The notes beneath the pieces were generated by a model, which saw only the letters and a program-made list of their open reading frames with translations, did not search any database and was not told the origin of the DNA. From Bradyrhizobium cytisi (GTDB lineage Bacteria > Pseudomonadota > Alphaproteobacteria > Rhizobiales > Xanthobacteraceae): a stretch of 64,000 nt of DNA. Below are positions 63,515 through 64,000 of this stretch, piece by piece. The stretch's first letter is position 1. Every line of letters begins with the position of its first letter. A program made the translations under genes and the position numbers. The stretch is from NCBI RefSeq assembly GCF_008123515.1, contig NZ_VSSR01000071.1, positions 62,001 to 126,000 on the forward strand. Reading direction: 5' to 3'.

Positions 63515-64000
63515 TTACTTCACCGCGCCGAAGGTAAGCCCGCGCACGAGCTGCTTCTGGCTGAACCAACCGAGGACGAGAATGGGCGCGATCGCCAGCG
63601 TCGAGGCCGCCGACAGTTTTGCCCAGAACAGTCCTTCCGGACTGGAATAGGACGCGATGAACGTGGTGAGCGGCGCAGCGTTCGAGGTCGACAAATTGAG
63701 CGTCCAGAACGCCTCGTTCCAGGCCAAAATCAGATTGAGCAGCATGGTCGACGCCAGCCCCGGGATCGCCATCGGCGTCAGGACATAGACGAGCTCGCGG
63801 CCGATGGTGGCGCCGTCCATGCGCGCGGCCTCGAGGATGTCGCGCGGGATCTCCTTGAAATACGTGAAGAGCATCCAGATCACGATCGGCAAGTTTCCGA
63901 GACAGAGGATGAAGACAAGACCGATGCGGGAATCGAGCAGGCCAAAGCTCTTGTAGATCAGGTAGATCGGCACCAGCACGCCGACCGGCGGCATCATCTT
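63515..64000 (-). CDS. Carbohydrate ABC transporter permease (MalG/SmoG-like), 5' end outside window
   Basis: The reverse frame is open to the window edge; 161 codons are visible. They include the EAA loop EAARMDGATIGRELVYVLTPMAIPG (partly quoted), where the ATPase docks, several membrane helices and the C-terminal KQLVRGLTFGAVK typical of the MalG group. About 110-120 N-terminal residues are missing. The partner permease and binding protein should lie just beyond 64000. Confidence 0.92.
   Translation of the reverse strand, partial: KMMPPVGVLVPIYLIYKSFGLLDSRIGLVFILCLGNLPIVIWMLFTYFKEIPRDILEAARMDGATIGRELVYVLTPMAIPGLASTMLLNLILAWNEAFWTLNLSTSNAAPLTTFIASYSSPEGLFWAKLSAASTLAIAPILVLGWFSQKQLVRGLTFGAVK

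Overview
The window looks like chromosomal DNA of a GC-rich alphaproteobacterium, most probably Bradyrhizobium or a close relative. The grounds are the high GC content, the aerobic (CobG/CobN-type) cobalamin gene set with BluB, dense GTGA/ATGA-coupled operons, many ABC uptake systems, and an intergenic repeat near 51.8 kb that I associate from memory with Bradyrhizobium. No rRNA, tRNA, CRISPR array or transposase was seen.

1-12.5 kb is a cyclic-amide (hydantoin/ureide-like) catabolic block. It holds two dihydropyrimidinase/hydantoinase-family enzymes (the first cut by the window edge), an N-carbamoyl-D-amino-acid hydrolase, an AMDase-like racemase-family protein, a second racemase-family protein that lacks both usual catalytic cysteines, a GntR/FCD regulator next to a dyad operator, an MFS permease, a complete PotABCD-like ABC importer, a 5-hydroxyisourate hydrolase and an amidase.

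12.5-38.5 kb is a nearly complete aerobic adenosylcobalamin regulon with two cobalamin riboswitches. The first (about 16.5 kb) controls a TonB-dependent receptor and a PepSY membrane protein. The second (about 32.3 kb) heads the minus-strand run DUF1636-cobW-cobN-cobG-cobH-cobI-cobJ. After an inverted cobK, the minus-strand genes continue as cobL-cobE-cobM-cobB-cobA-cobF-cobT. Plus-strand cobO-cobQ, minus-strand cbiB-cobD and plus-strand cobU-cobS-bluB finish the nucleotide loop. Together these genes take uroporphyrinogen III to adenosylcobalamin. The CobS/CobT chelatase partners of CobN and the corrin reductase CobR are not in the window.

38.5-48.1 kb is more heterogeneous. It has an actinobacterial-type DapD, a Tat-exported ABC-type binding protein translationally coupled to a hybrid histidine kinase, and then a visibly AT-richer stretch (about 43.4-47.9 kb). 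That stretch contains small membrane proteins, a membrane-bound cyclic-nucleotide-binding protein, a lipocalin-like protein, a DUF4375 protein, at least five copies of a degenerate dispersed repeat and one long perfect palindrome.

48-64 kb returns to typical core-like DNA: a LysR regulator divergent from a dioxygenase/esterase pair (MhqO/MhqD-like), a CorA-type transporter, a five-gene peptide-type ABC operon (with a terminator) preceded by an amidase, and a polyol/sugar cluster (PfkB kinase, FGGY kinase, SDR dehydrogenase, ABC ATPase and a permease cut by the window end).
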